Assembly: GCA_017626045.1 (NCBI GenBank) | Contig: JAGAJP010000048.1 | Location: 1-51,108, forward strand | Origin: Muribaculaceae bacterium | Lineage (GTDB): Bacteria; Bacteroidota; Bacteroidia; Bacteroidales; Muribaculaceae | Length of the DNA stretch: 51,108 nt | Direction: 5' to 3' | Part shown: in pieces, positions 25,366 to 34,925 of the stretch | Position numbering within the stretch: the first letter of the stretch is position 1 | Layout of the letters: the number at the start of each line of letters is the position of its first letter | The notes under the pieces: generated by a model | What the model was told of the DNA's origin: nothing | What the model saw: only the letters and a program-made list of their open reading frames with translations | Database searches by the model: none | Made by a program: the position numbers and the translations under genes

Positions 25366-28300
25366 TTAGAAATTTACAAGATTTGAGAGTGTCTTGAAAG
25401 TCTGTATTCCCTGATGGTTGATGTTCATCGTTTCCGCCTCCGAGAGGTATTGCTCCGAGTGCTTTCTGTCTCCGAGGCCGGCATAGCCGAGGGCGAGCAT
25501 GTATAGGCAGTGGATGCGGTTCATCTCGTCGAGGCTTCCGTCCCACACCTGGAGGTCCGGCAGACTGACGGCAAAATAGTCCATCTTGATCTTGTCGTGA
25601 AGATGCTGCTTGCCGTAGTCCACAAGTCGGTTGAAGTATGCCCGTGCCTTCTTCTCATCCCCGAGAGCGCGGTAGGCGAGTCCGGCATAGAAAATCTTGT
25701 CGGGCTTGGCATCGTTGTAATACATCGCCGCCGCCGGCTCCGTAGGTCCGAGGGTTGCCTGCGCGAAGCACTTCCGGCTTTCCTCCTCCTCTCCGAGCGC
25801 TTTCCGGCAGATGCCGAGCAGGTAGTGGAAGTCGTTTTCCTGCGCTCCGTAGAGTTTCCCTTCCCCGAGATTATGGGGATACTCGAGGCATTCCTTTAGG
25901 AGTGTCATGGCTTCGGAGTGGCGTCCTTCCGCAATGGCAAGTTTGGCAAGTTCCATGCGCGAGATCTGATATTGCGCCGGGACCTTTCCCTCGCCTCCCT
26001 CCCAGGGATGGAACTGATGTCGATCGAGTTTTTCTTTCGCCTCCATGTATTTCCCGCACTGGTTGAGCAGTGTGATCTCCTCAAGAACGAGGTCATCTCG
26101 CTGCGCAATAAGCTGCGGATATTTTTGAAGAAAGGCAAGTCGCTCGGCATGGGGTCGCTGAAGTTTCTTGTACAGCTGGTCGAGCTCCATCAGCACCCTG
26201 GCGTCCGATTCGTCGAGTGAGAAGGCTCGCTCCATGCATTCGAGAGCCTTCTCCTTGTCTCCTCGCTTGTTGTAGTAGACAAGGGCGAGGTTGCGCCATG
26301 TGGTCGGGAACTCGGGATTGAGCCGGGCTGCGTTTTCCCAGTGGTTTTGCGCAAGGTCATACTGCCTCTTGTCGTAGAAGAGATTGCCGAGATAATGGTT
26401 GGCTCTTGAATCATCCGGATTGATCCGGAGCGCGCTGCGCAATGCGAGCACTGCCTCCAGGCGGTTGGGAAACACCATGTCCGGGCAGTCGGATGCCCCG
26501 CGTTCGAACGCCTTTTTCGCGCTGTCGATGTCGCCTGAGCGAAGTAATACCCATCCACGATAATAGTGCGTCATTGCGGTCGTCGCTCCGCAGCGTGTGG
26601 CGAGTTCCCATACTTCATCCGCCTCTTTCCATAGTCCTGCCTCGGCATAATCCAGTGCCAATTCGTCGTAATTGTGCGGATTGCCATGCATCAGGTCCAT
26701 CATAAGGTCGGTTTCGCCCATCACCTTGAGGCATCCGTAGTTGAAGCGGTCGAAAGTCAATGACTCCTTACACAGCGTTATGGCGTCGTCTTTCCTGCCG
26801 AGGCGCATGAGGATGGCGGCTTTAAGCGCGCGCGCCTTGCCGTTGTGCCAGTTGCGGAGCAGGGAGCGTTCTACTTCGTAGAGGGCTTCGGTGTAGTCGC
26901 CTCTCATGCAGCTTATCTGTGCGCAGGCAAGATAGCCTGCATCTTGCCATGCGCCGTTCCATGTGGATTTGTAGAATCGGTTGTAGGCTTCGTCGAAACG
27001 TCCCTGATATTTTAGCGCGAGTCCGAGATTATAGACCGGCTCGCCGTCGTAGGGGTTCGGATTCCTCTTTTGAAGCGTCCGTACAGCTCGCTCAAGATAT
27101 TTTTCCGCGATGTCGAAGCGCCCTTTGCGGATATGCCACAGTCCCATCGCATTGTTGCAGCGAACATCGTCGGGGTCTCTACGGAGTCCTTCTTCATAAT
27201 AGTCCAAAGGCGAGTATGTGGCGTGACGGTACTGCTCCAGATGCAGTCCCGTGAGGAAGAGCTGTTCCACTGTCTTTATCTCTTCCGGGAGCAGGGCTGC
27301 CTCTGCGGCATCGGGTATCGGTCTGATCTCGTCGGGTTCCGTATGCCATGACATCACGGTGCGCCCCCCCTTGATAAAGTCAAGGGTTAGTTCGTCATAA
27401 CCTGCGTCCTTGACATCCACTGTCTCCTCAAACACCTTCTCCGGCGTGATATTTACTTCACGGTGAAGGTATTCCATGCCTCGGTCGTGGGCAAGACGTA
27501 GCGTCACAGTCTGTTTCGACGTGGCGAAGACCTTTATGCGCACTTTCCCTCCCTCAGCCGGCTCGATGTTCATGAGCAGGTCTTTTGTCGCGTTCTTCAC
27601 GACGCCGAGTTCGCGGTAGGGCAGGAAATACTGGGTGAATTCCTTTTCCTCGTAGGGCATCAGCCACGAGAAGTCCGGCTGGTTTTCTGTGTAGACACCC
27701 GCCATAAGTTCGATATAGGGTCCGTCGTCATCGGTCAGGCAGCGGTCCCAGGCGCGTCCGAAGTCGCCGTTGCCCCATGTCCACTGTTTTTTGCCCGGCG
27801 ACACATGGTGGCTTGCCACATGCAGCATTCCCGCCTCTGTGTCGAATTCATAGCCTCCCTCGAAATCATATTTCGAGTTCACGCCCATATAGGATGTCGG
27901 CACGAATATATTCTTGTAGTTTGCGATGTCGACCCCTGCGGAGTAGTCCATCTTATAATATGTGCCGGTGGCTATCGGAAATGAGGACACGGCGCGTTTC
28001 CCATGGTCAAACACGGCGTTGATGTCGGGAGGGAATACCGAGCGGTAATGCTCGTTGACCGCTACTGCCGGATTCGCCCACCACAGGAAGGTCTGCGGCA
28101 TGTCCGTAGGGTTGTAGAGAACTCCCTTTATCTCAAGATACGCGCAGCCCGGACGCAGGGTGAACCCTGCCATCCCTTTCTGGTGAAACATCCGCTCTGT
28201 CTCGCTGACCCATACAGTAACGCTCCCGTCGGGGTGCTCCTCGATGGTGCAGTCTACCGGCATGAATGTCGACGGTCGATGGTGCTGTGGCCAGTTGAAC

Positions 28301-28641
28301 TCGATGCCGCCGGATATCCATGGGCCTGCAAGACCCACGAGCGCCGGCTTGATGACATGGTTGTAGTATACGAAATGACGTTTCTTTATCTTGTCGTATG
28401 CCATCTGGATTCTGCCTCCGAGTTCCGGTAGCACCATCACCTTGATATACTCGTTTTCTATGAATACCGCTTCCCATTCCCGGTCGGTCTTCTCGTTTGA
28501 TATGGACTCTATCACGGGATACGGGTAAACTACGCCGCTCGATCCCTGATACACTCGTTTTTCAAGAAATATGGGGTTCTTTTCTGGTGCCCCGACCTCG
28601 TATGTCGGAATCACCACTTTCTCTTTCCATGCTTTTGCCAT
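25366..28641 (-). CDS. DUF5107 and TPR protein, carbohydrate locus
   Basis: A 1091-residue protein without a signal peptide. Residues about 35-340 form a DUF5107 domain with a mutarotase-like beta-sandwich look (VLPELGGRIQMAYDKIKKR, GGIEFNWPQHHRPSTFMP). Residues from about 470 to the end are a long TPR array (for example NPDDSRANHYLGNLFYDKRQYDLAQNHWENAARLNPEF). Its ATG lies 6 nt after the stop of an MFS sugar porter on the same strand, and an AraC regulator diverges upstream. It is therefore probably a cytoplasmic enzyme acting on the imported sugar or glycoside (inference). The reaction is unknown. Confidence 0.78.
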   Translation of the reverse strand: MAKAWKEKVVIPTYEVGAPEKNPIFLEKRVYQGSSGVVYPYPVIESISNEKTDREWEAVFIENEYIKVMVLPELGGRIQMAYDKIKKRHFVYYNHVIKPALVGLAGPWISGGIEFNWPQHHRPSTFMPVDCTIEEHPDGSVTVWVSETERMFHQKGMAGFTLRPGCAYLEIKGVLYNPTDMPQTFLWWANPAVAVNEHYRSVFPPDINAVFDHGKRAVSSFPIATGTYYKMDYSAGVDIANYKNIFVPTSYMGVNSKYDFEGGYEFDTEAGMLHVASHHVSPGKKQWTWGNGDFGRAWDRCLTDDDGPYIELMAGVYTENQPDFSWLMPYEEKEFTQYFLPYRELGVVKNATKDLLMNIEPAEGGKVRIKVFATSKQTVTLRLAHDRGMEYLHREVNITPEKVFEETVDVKDAGYDELTLDFIKGGRTVMSWHTEPDEIRPIPDAAEAALLPEEIKTVEQLFLTGLHLEQYRHATYSPLDYYEEGLRRDPDDVRCNNAMGLWHIRKGRFDIAEKYLERAVRTLQKRNPNPYDGEPVYNLGLALKYQGRFDEAYNRFYKSTWNGAWQDAGYLACAQISCMRGDYTEALYEVERSLLRNWHNGKARALKAAILMRLGRKDDAITLCKESLTFDRFNYGCLKVMGETDLMMDLMHGNPHNYDELALDYAEAGLWKEADEVWELATRCGATTAMTHYYRGWVLLRSGDIDSAKKAFERGASDCPDMVFPNRLEAVLALRSALRINPDDSRANHYLGNLFYDKRQYDLAQNHWENAARLNPEFPTTWRNLALVYYNKRGDKEKALECMERAFSLDESDARVLMELDQLYKKLQRPHAERLAFLQKYPQLIAQRDDLVLEEITLLNQCGKYMEAKEKLDRHQFHPWEGGEGKVPAQYQISRMELAKLAIAEGRHSEAMTLLKECLEYPHNLGEGKLYGAQENDFHYLLGICRKALGEEEESRKCFAQATLGPTEPAAAMYYNDAKPDKIFYAGLAYRALGDEKKARAYFNRLVDYGKQHLHDKIKMDYFAVSLPDLQVWDGSLDEMNRIHCLYMLALGYAGLGDRKHSEQYLSEAETMNINHQGIQTFKTLSNLVNF

Positions 28642-28647
28642 GTCTGT

Positions 28648-30069
28648 TTAGAAATCTGTGGATGTTATTTTTTCCTGTTCGTCTCTTACTAATTCTTTTT
28701 CAAGTGTCTCAAGGCTCTTCCCCTTTGTCTCGGGCAGTTTCGCCGCGAAAAACAGGAAGCTCGACAGACATATCGCGGCATAGATCCAGAATGTGCCGTA
28801 GCTGCCAAGACTGCTGTTGAGGAGAGGGAAGGAATATGTCAGTGTAAACGAGCCTACCCATAGCGCGAATGTGCAGGTCGCCACCGCGACTGCCCGCACT
28901 CGGTTGGGAAATATCTCTGCGAGAAGGACCCACGTCACCGGCCCTAAGGTCATCGCGTAGCAGGCTATCGCCGACACCACAAGGATGATCATGAAGAAGC
29001 CTGTCACATGCATGTAGTAGCACACTCCGAGTATGGCGTAGATTACGGCAAGCCCGCCGGCTCCGGTGAGCATCAGTTTCTTGCGTCCGAGTCTGTCGAC
29101 TGTATAGATGGCGACAAAAGTGAATATCACATTGGTGATTCCGGTGAGCACTATATTGAACAGCATCTCTCCGAGATCATAGCCTGCATTTGAGAATATC
29201 TCCTGGGCATAATTGAAAATCACGTTGGTGCCGCACCATTGCTGGAACACGGCGATGACGATGCCGATAACGAGGACCGGACGAAATGGCTTGCCAAACA
29301 GTTGCCTGAGACCGCCTCCCGTGTTTTCCTTTGAGCGAGATTCACCTGCCTCGACAGCGGCGATTTCTGTCCGGGCATACGATTCCCCTCCGATGTGGGT
29401 GAGGATGCGTGTGGCTTGGTCTGTCTTTCCTTTCATGGTGAGCCAGCGGGGACTCTCGGGGATGAAGAAGGCGAGTGCCAGAAACAGTCCGGCGGGAAAT
29501 GCCGCGCTCCAGAACATCCATCGCCATCCCCACTGCACATTCCAGGAGTCAACGGCGGGTATCGTCGTGCCTGCCGGCATCGGTTCCGCTATCAGATAGT
29601 TGACAACCTGTGCGCCGAGGATGCCGAGTACTATGGTCAACTGATTGAGCGATACAAGTTTCCCGCGTATGCGTGTGGGAGCGACCTCCGCTATATACAT
29701 GGGCGATAGTCCCGACGCAATTCCGATGGCTATGCCCCCTATAAACCGCACGGCAAGAAAACCCGCAAACGAGTTGAACGCTCCGGTGCCGTATGCCGAA
29801 ACAAGAAATATGAATGCCGAGATAAGAAGCAGGGGCTTGCGTCCAAGCCTGTCGGCAAGTGTCCCGCTCACCATCGCGCCTACAAGGCAGCCGGCAAGCG
29901 CTATGCTCATTGCCAGACCCTGGAGCTCCGGTGAGCCAGATATGCCGAAATATACTTCGTAAAAGGGCTTGGCTCCTCCAATCACTACCCAGTCATAGCC
30001 AAATAGAAGGCCTCCCATCGCGCATACCATGCAGATGAAATAGATGAATCCCGTGTTGAATTTTTCCAT
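28648..30069 (-). CDS. MFS sugar porter (XylE/GalP-like)
   Basis: A 473-residue inner-membrane transporter with 12 predicted helices. The sugar-porter signatures are GGLLFGYDWVVIGG, DRLGRKPL (Asp73), PESPRWL before the central loop, DRLGRKKLM, and PETKGKSLE at the C-terminus. These identify the proton-coupled sugar porter family of the MFS. The substrate is a sugar, not resolved further. It is first in the operon with the DUF5107-TPR gene and divergent from the AraC regulator. Confidence 0.9.
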   Translation of the reverse strand: MEKFNTGFIYFICMVCAMGGLLFGYDWVVIGGAKPFYEVYFGISGSPELQGLAMSIALAGCLVGAMVSGTLADRLGRKPLLLISAFIFLVSAYGTGAFNSFAGFLAVRFIGGIAIGIASGLSPMYIAEVAPTRIRGKLVSLNQLTIVLGILGAQVVNYLIAEPMPAGTTIPAVDSWNVQWGWRWMFWSAAFPAGLFLALAFFIPESPRWLTMKGKTDQATRILTHIGGESYARTEIAAVEAGESRSKENTGGGLRQLFGKPFRPVLVIGIVIAVFQQWCGTNVIFNYAQEIFSNAGYDLGEMLFNIVLTGITNVIFTFVAIYTVDRLGRKKLMLTGAGGLAVIYAILGVCYYMHVTGFFMIILVVSAIACYAMTLGPVTWVLLAEIFPNRVRAVAVATCTFALWVGSFTLTYSFPLLNSSLGSYGTFWIYAAICLSSFLFFAAKLPETKGKSLETLEKELVRDEQEKITSTDF

Positions 30070-30138
30070 TGATGTCAGATTCTGTTGTGGTTATAGGTGT
30101 TTCTAATGAAGTCGTTTCTACTTCTTTGTTTGATTGTG

Positions 30139-30170
30139 CAAAATTATCAACTTCTGTGCCCCCTCGCAAT
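30139..30170 (-). promoter_or_regulatory. Promoter of the MFS-DUF5107 operon
   Basis: Minus-strand -7 box TAATTTTG (30139-30146) with ATTG (30167-30170) 20 bp upstream. A TGAAGTCGTTTCT motif (30107-30120) lies between the -7 box and the start codon. Confidence 0.6.
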
Positions 30171-30185
30171 GTTTTTTTGACTTCT

Positions 30186-30219
30186 TTTGATGGACTATCT
30201 TACTTTTTTATTAACTTTG
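30186..30219 (+). promoter_or_regulatory. Promoter of the AraC regulator
   Basis: -33 box TTTG (30186-30189) and -7 box TAACTTTG (30212-30219), 22-bp spacer, one longer than usual. It runs back to back with the MFS promoter, so one bound regulator could affect both. Confidence 0.65.
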
Positions 30220-30273
30220 CATCATGCGACCACGCTTTGACATTATTCGTTAAAGGGTGCATACCTGACATAT

Positions 30274-31182
30274 ATGAGAATGAAAGACGGTTTCAGGGGC
30301 GAACGCTGTATAGTGCTTCCTCAGGCGGTGGTGAAGACAATAGAAGACGATCCGGTGGTGTCTTCGGTGTTCATCACAGACATCGGTTACTATCCCAAGG
30401 CGAGGTATCATTACAGGAAAAGAGATATCCCCATCAGTGAGTATGTATTGATATATTGCGTCGACGGCAAAGGGTGGTACTCCGTTGCCGGCCGGCGCTT
30501 CGAGGTCGGACGAGACCAGTATTTCATTCTGCCCCCTTCGGTCGCCCATGAATACGGCGCCGATATGGAGAATCCTTGGACCATATACTGGATTCATTTC
30601 CGGGGATCGCTCGCTCCTTTCTATGCCGAGGGTTGTGTCGCGCCGCTTGATATCAGACCGGGTGATTCTTCACGCATCAACAACCGTATCGGTATGTTTG
30701 AGGAAATTTTCAAAACTCTCGGCAGCTCGTATGCCATCGAGAGTATCCGCTATGCCATGGCTACTTTCCAGCACTATCTCGCCTCCATGCGTTACCTTCA
30801 GCAGTATCGTGCCGCCGGGTCGCGTCAGCAGGATGATGATGTGGCGACCAAGGTGATACATTTTCTTGAGGAGAATCTTGAGCGAGGCATTACCCTGAAG
30901 GACATCTGTGCTTTCGCCGGCCTGTCTCAGTCACGCCTGTCTAATGTGTTCAGACAGAAGATCGGCTACAGCCCCATGAGTTACTTCATTTTGCTCAAGA
31001 TGAAGAAGGCGTGCGAGCTCCTTGACGACACCGACATGAAAATCAACCAGATTTCGCTTAAACTCGGCTTCGATGACCCATATTATTTTTCCCGACAGTT
31101 TTCCTCTACAGTCGGCATGAGCCCGACCGCCTACAGAGGGATGCACGCCAAGGATGCGCCCTCTGATTCTTTGAAATTTTGA
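30274..31182 (+). CDS. AraC family transcriptional regulator
   Basis: A 302-residue regulator. The N-terminal cupin-type sensing domain (about 45-165) includes YVLIYCVDGKGWYSVAGR and FILPPSVAHEYGA. The C-terminal double helix-turn-helix (about 195-295) shows GITLKDICAFAGLSQSRLSN and the family signature KINQISLKLGFDDPYYFSRQ. It lies divergent to the sugar porter operon and probably activates it in response to the transported sugar (inference from context). Confidence 0.9.
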   Translation: MRMKDGFRGERCIVLPQAVVKTIEDDPVVSSVFITDIGYYPKARYHYRKRDIPISEYVLIYCVDGKGWYSVAGRRFEVGRDQYFILPPSVAHEYGADMENPWTIYWIHFRGSLAPFYAEGCVAPLDIRPGDSSRINNRIGMFEEIFKTLGSSYAIESIRYAMATFQHYLASMRYLQQYRAAGSRQQDDDVATKVIHFLEENLERGITLKDICAFAGLSQSRLSNVFRQKIGYSPMSYFILLKMKKACELLDDTDMKINQISLKLGFDDPYYFSRQFSSTVGMSPTAYRGMHAKDAPSDSLKF

Positions 31183-31280
31183 GGAACGCAGTCTTTGCCA
31201 AAAGTCGTTGATCCTGCTTTCGGGAGGCATACACATACGAAATGTCGCTATCTTGCGTGCGCAAATCACTATTTTAGGGT

Positions 31281-31312
31281 ATTGTGTGCTTTGTTTGATT
31301 GAAGTAATTTTG
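31281..31312 (+). promoter_or_regulatory. Promoter before the hemerythrin-type remnant
   Basis: -7 box TAATTTTG (31305-31312) with ATTG (31281-31284) 20 bp upstream. Confidence 0.55.
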
Positions 31313-31360
31313 CATGGGTAAAAATATCCCGAATATTCGCTCTGATATGACTGACTGATT

Positions 31361-31639
31361 ATGATCGACAAGCAACGCGGCTATATGCCTTCCAACAGTA
31401 TGAAAGAACTTATTGGAGACAATGCGATGTTATTGCCTGCAATAAGCCGATTTGACATAGCTTTCGGGTTCGGTGACGGATCGATTGACAAGATATGCCG
31501 TGACAACAGTGTCGATACCGGCACCTTTATCTCTGTATGCGACCTTCTGAGTGGCTATGATTGTTCGCATATCCATATCTCGTTGCCTTCGCTCATGGGC
31601 TATCTTAAGAGGGCTCATACCCCCCCCCTTCAGTGTTAA
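31361..31639 (+). pseudogene. Truncated hemerythrin-domain protein, N-terminus only
   Basis: A 92-residue ORF. Residues SNSMKELIGDNAMLLPAISR and FGFGDGSIDKICRDNSVDTG, then SLPSLMGYLKRAH, match the N-terminal region of Bacteroidales hemerythrin (HHE) domain proteins, related to the DUF542/ScdA repair group, as I recall them. The di-iron HHE domain should start right after LMGYLKRAH, but the frame meets a run of nine C and stops 12 nt later. No other frame downstream encodes HHE motifs; the DNA there is two hairpins. The gene looks truncated by deletion, though a short expressed protein cannot be excluded because the promoter is intact. Confidence 0.65.
31620..31628 (+). repeat. C9 homopolymer tract
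   Basis: Nine consecutive C at the truncation point of the hemerythrin-type gene, with a second C6 run at 31646-31651. Such tracts slip easily. Confidence 0.85.
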
Positions 31640-31656
31640 ATCCCTCCCCCCGTCGG

Positions 31657-31699
31657 TTTTTTACTGTGACGGACACGGAAGTGTCCGTCACAGTAAAAA
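31657..31699. repeat. 19-bp stem hairpin with GGAA loop
   Basis: TTTTTACTGTGACGGACAC pairs perfectly with its complement across a GGAA loop (GNRA type in the + transcript). The T-A base of the stem means no unpaired U-run follows in either direction. Its A-run overlaps the base of the next hairpin, so the two stems share bases. Confidence 0.8.
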
Positions 31700-31730
31700 G
31701 TCCCGGACATCTGCAAATGTCCGGGACTTT
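31697..31730 (-). terminator. Rho-independent terminator of the aquaporin gene
   Basis: A perfect 14-bp stem (AAAGTCCCGGACAT with its complement) around a 6-nt loop, 28 nt after the aquaporin stop. It is followed on the minus strand by a U-run. Confidence 0.85.
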
Positions 31731-31757
31731 ACCATTTATGTAACTGAAAACGGAGTC

Positions 31758-32468
31758 TTATTCTTCAATAGTAGCTTCTGCTTTCTTGCCTGATGAGATC
31801 ATCAACCAGAACGCTACCGCAAGAGCGGCGCCTACGAGCGGGCCTACTACCATAATCCAGAAGTCAGGCCATGCGTTGGAGGAGAATAGGGCGGGGCCGA
31901 AGCTGCGCGCAGGATTCACGGAACAGTTGTCTACGGGTATTCCCACGATATTGACCAGTCCGAGTCCTATGCCGATGGCAAGTCCTGCAAATTTGCCGAA
32001 GCCCTTCTTGGCGTCGGTAGCGCCCAGGATGATAAACACGAAGAACATGGTGAGGAGAATCTCGGTAAACAGTGCCATACCCTGGCTGACACCCGGCTGG
32101 CATACGTTGGTCGCAAGATAATTGCCGGAGCTTGCGGTGATGCCGCCATACTGGAACGCCTCGCCACCCATGTCGAAGAGCCAGAAGAGGAACGCTGCGC
32201 CTACGGCTGCGCCAAGCAACTGCGCCACTGCATACAGGATGAAATCCTTAAAACTCATTCTTCCGGCAATCAGCATCGCAAACGATACCGCCGGATTGAC
32301 ATGACAGCCCGAGATATTGCCGATGCAATAGCACAGACAGATCAGCACAAGGCCGAAACACAGACCTATGCCCAGACCTCCGATCGACGGTCCGGCAAGA
32401 ACGGCGCTTCCGCACGCGAGAAGCACCAGAAACATGGTTCCGAAGAACTCCGCATAAAATTTTTTCAT
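31758..32468 (-). CDS. Aquaporin (MIP family)
   Basis: A 236-residue inner-membrane channel with six predicted helices and two half-helices. Both NPA motifs are intact: HVNPAVSFAM (NPA at 58-60) and SVNPARSFGPALF. The length and the arginine following the second NPA fit the AqpZ-like water channels better than glycerol facilitators, which carry an aspartate after NPA. The ATG at 32468 is used; an upstream in-frame TTG is unlikely. It stands alone, with its own terminator. Confidence 0.88.
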   Translation of the reverse strand: MKKFYAEFFGTMFLVLLACGSAVLAGPSIGGLGIGLCFGLVLICLCYCIGNISGCHVNPAVSFAMLIAGRMSFKDFILYAVAQLLGAAVGAAFLFWLFDMGGEAFQYGGITASSGNYLATNVCQPGVSQGMALFTEILLTMFFVFIILGATDAKKGFGKFAGLAIGIGLGLVNIVGIPVDNCSVNPARSFGPALFSSNAWPDFWIMVVGPLVGAALAVAFWLMISSGKKAEATIEE

Positions 32469-32665
32469 ATTATTCAAATTTAAGTAGAACCAACTTCTGT
32501 TTTTTTACCTTAAACATTTTTAACACCGTTTGGGTTTATTCAACCCCTCGGTATTAATGAAGTTGTTTCTGCTTAACCCGCTTCCGTTCAAAACATCTTG
32601 GGCTAATGCAATGTTATAATTTTAAAACGGAAGAGCCTTTCAGGCTCCCTTCAAATCCAAATAAT

Positions 32666-34891
32666 ATGAAAAAGAATTCCACAGGCAGGTCATCGAAAAG
32701 AATGCGCAAGGGCGAACTCCAGGATAAGATTCTTGCGTTTCTCGAGAAAGAAAACCGCCAGTCGTTCAACTATAAGCAGATAGCTTTTGCCATAGACGCC
32801 CAGGACTTTCGTATGGATGTGATCAATCTTCTTGAAGAACTCGCCGCCAACGATGTGATTCAGGAGGTGGGGCTCGGCAGATACCGTGCCCCGGCAAACA
32901 GAGGCTCGGAAAATGTAGGTGTGTTCATCCGTCGTTCAAACGGACGCAATGCCGTCTTGATCGACGACGAGCAGATAATGGTGGCGGAGCGTAACTCCAT
33001 GCATGCCCTAAACGGTGACAAGGTGCGCGTGATGATCTCCGCCGCCCGCAAGGGTGTGGAGCCGGAAGCCCGTGTGCTTGAAATCCTCGAGGCTAAGGAC
33101 CAGGTGTTTATCGGAGAGCTGGTGGTGGACAGAAACGGTGCGCGCATGATTCCCGACTCGAAGTTCCTTGCTGCTGACATTATCCTCAACAAGACGCGTC
33201 TGAAGGGAGGGAAGAGTGGAGACAAGGCTATCGCGAGAATTACGCTTTGGAAAGACGAGGAAATGTGTCCCCGTGGCGAGATTGTCGACATCCTCGGCAA
33301 GAAGGGCGATAACAACACAGAGATGCACGCAATCCTTGCCGAATTCGGTCTCCCGTACAAGTATCCGGAAAATGTCGAGAAGGCTGCCAACAGAATCGAT
33401 GCAGGTATTACTACGGAGGAGGTGGCTAAGCGAGAGGATTTCCGCGAGATAACGACCTTCACTATCGACCCTCGCGACGCCAAGGATTTCGACGATGCGC
33501 TGTCGATACGCACGCTTGCCAACGGCAACTATGAGGTGGGCGTTCATATCGCGGACGTGACCCATTACGTGACCCCGGGCAGCGTCATCGACAAGGAGGC
33601 GCAGGCGCGAGCCACTTCTGTGTATCTGGTAGACAGAACTATCCCTATGCTCCCTGAGCATCTTAGCAACGGTATATGTTCGCTGCGTCCCGATGAGGAG
33701 AAACTGACTTTCTCGGCTATCTTCGAGATGGACAAAAAGGCCAATGTGGTGCACAGCCGTATCGGACGCACCGTGATCAAGAGCAACCGACGCTTCACAT
33801 ACGAGGAGGCGCAGGAAAGGATTGAGAGCGGCTCCGGCGACTATGCCAGCGAGATAAATACCCTTAATGACCTTGCCAAGCAGCTGAGGCAGAGACGATA
33901 TGAGAATGGCGCTCTCGAATTCGACCGCGCGGAGGTGAGATTCGAGATTGACGAAACCGGCAAACCGCTGAAAGTATATTTCAAGGAGTCGAAAGATGCC
34001 AATAAACTGATTGAGGAATTCATGCTGCTTGCCAATATCGCTGTGGCGGAGAAGATTGGAAAGGTCCCCCAGGGGAAGAAGGCGAAAACGTTTGTATATC
34101 GCGTCCATGACACTCCCGACAGCGAGAAGCTTGCGAATCTAAGCAGCATTGCGTCGAGATTCGGTTTCAAGATCAATGCCGAGGGTCGGCGTACAGAAGT
34201 CAACAAGAGTCTCAACAGAATGCTACGCGATGTAAAGGGAAGAGGGGAGGAGACTATGCTCTCTATGCTCGCAATCAGGTCGATGGCTAAGGCTATATAT
34301 ACCACCGACAATGTCGGTCACTATGGTCTGGCGGTGCCGTTCTACACTCATTTCACGTCCCCGATCCGTCGCTATCCCGACATGATGGTGCATCGTCTGC
34401 TTCAGCGATACGCCGATGGCGGCAGATCTACCGACCGGCTGAAACTGGAGGACCAGTGCAAGCATTCATCCGATATGGAACAGCTTTCGGCAAACGCCGA
34501 GCGCGCGTCTATCCGATACAAGCAGGTGGAATTCATGAAGGATCGCCTCGGTGAGATATATGACGGCGTGATCTCCGGTGTCACGGAATGGGGTATCTAT
34601 GTGGAACTTGACGAGAATATGTGTGAGGGACTTGTTCCCGTAAGGGATCTTGCCGACGACTATTACGACTACGACGAGAAGAACTATTGCCTCACGGGCC
34701 GCAAGAGCCATCAGCGGTATACTCTCGGCGACCGCGTGAAGGTGCAGGTCGCAAGGGCTGACCTCGACAAGAAGCAGCTCGACTTCACTCTTATCAGTGA
34801 TTCCGGCAATCCAAATAAGCCCCTGAAGGTGCAGAACAGTAAGCACGGACGCAACCAGCCCCGTCAGAAAGGCAGAAAAAAGAATCGGTGA
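32666..34891 (+). CDS. rnr: Ribonuclease R
   Basis: A 741-residue 3'-5' exoribonuclease that degrades structured RNA. The N-terminal winged-helix and cold-shock domains are followed by the RNB catalytic domain with TIDPRDAKDFDDALS, whose aspartates bind the metal ions, and the conserved HFTSPIRRYPDMMVHR. A C-terminal S1 domain (GVISGVTEWGIYVELDENMCEGLV) and a basic tail (GRNQPRQKGRKKNR) follow. The ATG at 32666 before MKKNSTGRSS is preferred over an upstream ATG at 32606, which would add 20 atypical residues. Confidence 0.93.
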   Translation: MKKNSTGRSSKRMRKGELQDKILAFLEKENRQSFNYKQIAFAIDAQDFRMDVINLLEELAANDVIQEVGLGRYRAPANRGSENVGVFIRRSNGRNAVLIDDEQIMVAERNSMHALNGDKVRVMISAARKGVEPEARVLEILEAKDQVFIGELVVDRNGARMIPDSKFLAADIILNKTRLKGGKSGDKAIARITLWKDEEMCPRGEIVDILGKKGDNNTEMHAILAEFGLPYKYPENVEKAANRIDAGITTEEVAKREDFREITTFTIDPRDAKDFDDALSIRTLANGNYEVGVHIADVTHYVTPGSVIDKEAQARATSVYLVDRTIPMLPEHLSNGICSLRPDEEKLTFSAIFEMDKKANVVHSRIGRTVIKSNRRFTYEEAQERIESGSGDYASEINTLNDLAKQLRQRRYENGALEFDRAEVRFEIDETGKPLKVYFKESKDANKLIEEFMLLANIAVAEKIGKVPQGKKAKTFVYRVHDTPDSEKLANLSSIASRFGFKINAEGRRTEVNKSLNRMLRDVKGRGEETMLSMLAIRSMAKAIYTTDNVGHYGLAVPFYTHFTSPIRRYPDMMVHRLLQRYADGGRSTDRLKLEDQCKHSSDMEQLSANAERASIRYKQVEFMKDRLGEIYDGVISGVTEWGIYVELDENMCEGLVPVRDLADDYYDYDEKNYCLTGRKSHQRYTLGDRVKVQVARADLDKKQLDFTLISDSGNPNKPLKVQNSKHGRNQPRQKGRKKNR

Positions 34892-34925
34892 GTTGAAGAA
34901 AACTTCAACAAAAAATGTTAAAAGT

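Noticed and set aside
31551..31793. 80-codon ORF crossing the hairpins
   Set aside because: It translates the two perfect hairpins and the aquaporin 3' end; no HHE motifs, so it is not the lost part of the hemerythrin gene.
34892..34909. GTTGAAG/CTTCAAC hairpin after RNase R
   Set aside because: Only a 7-bp stem followed by A's on the coding strand; not a convincing terminator.
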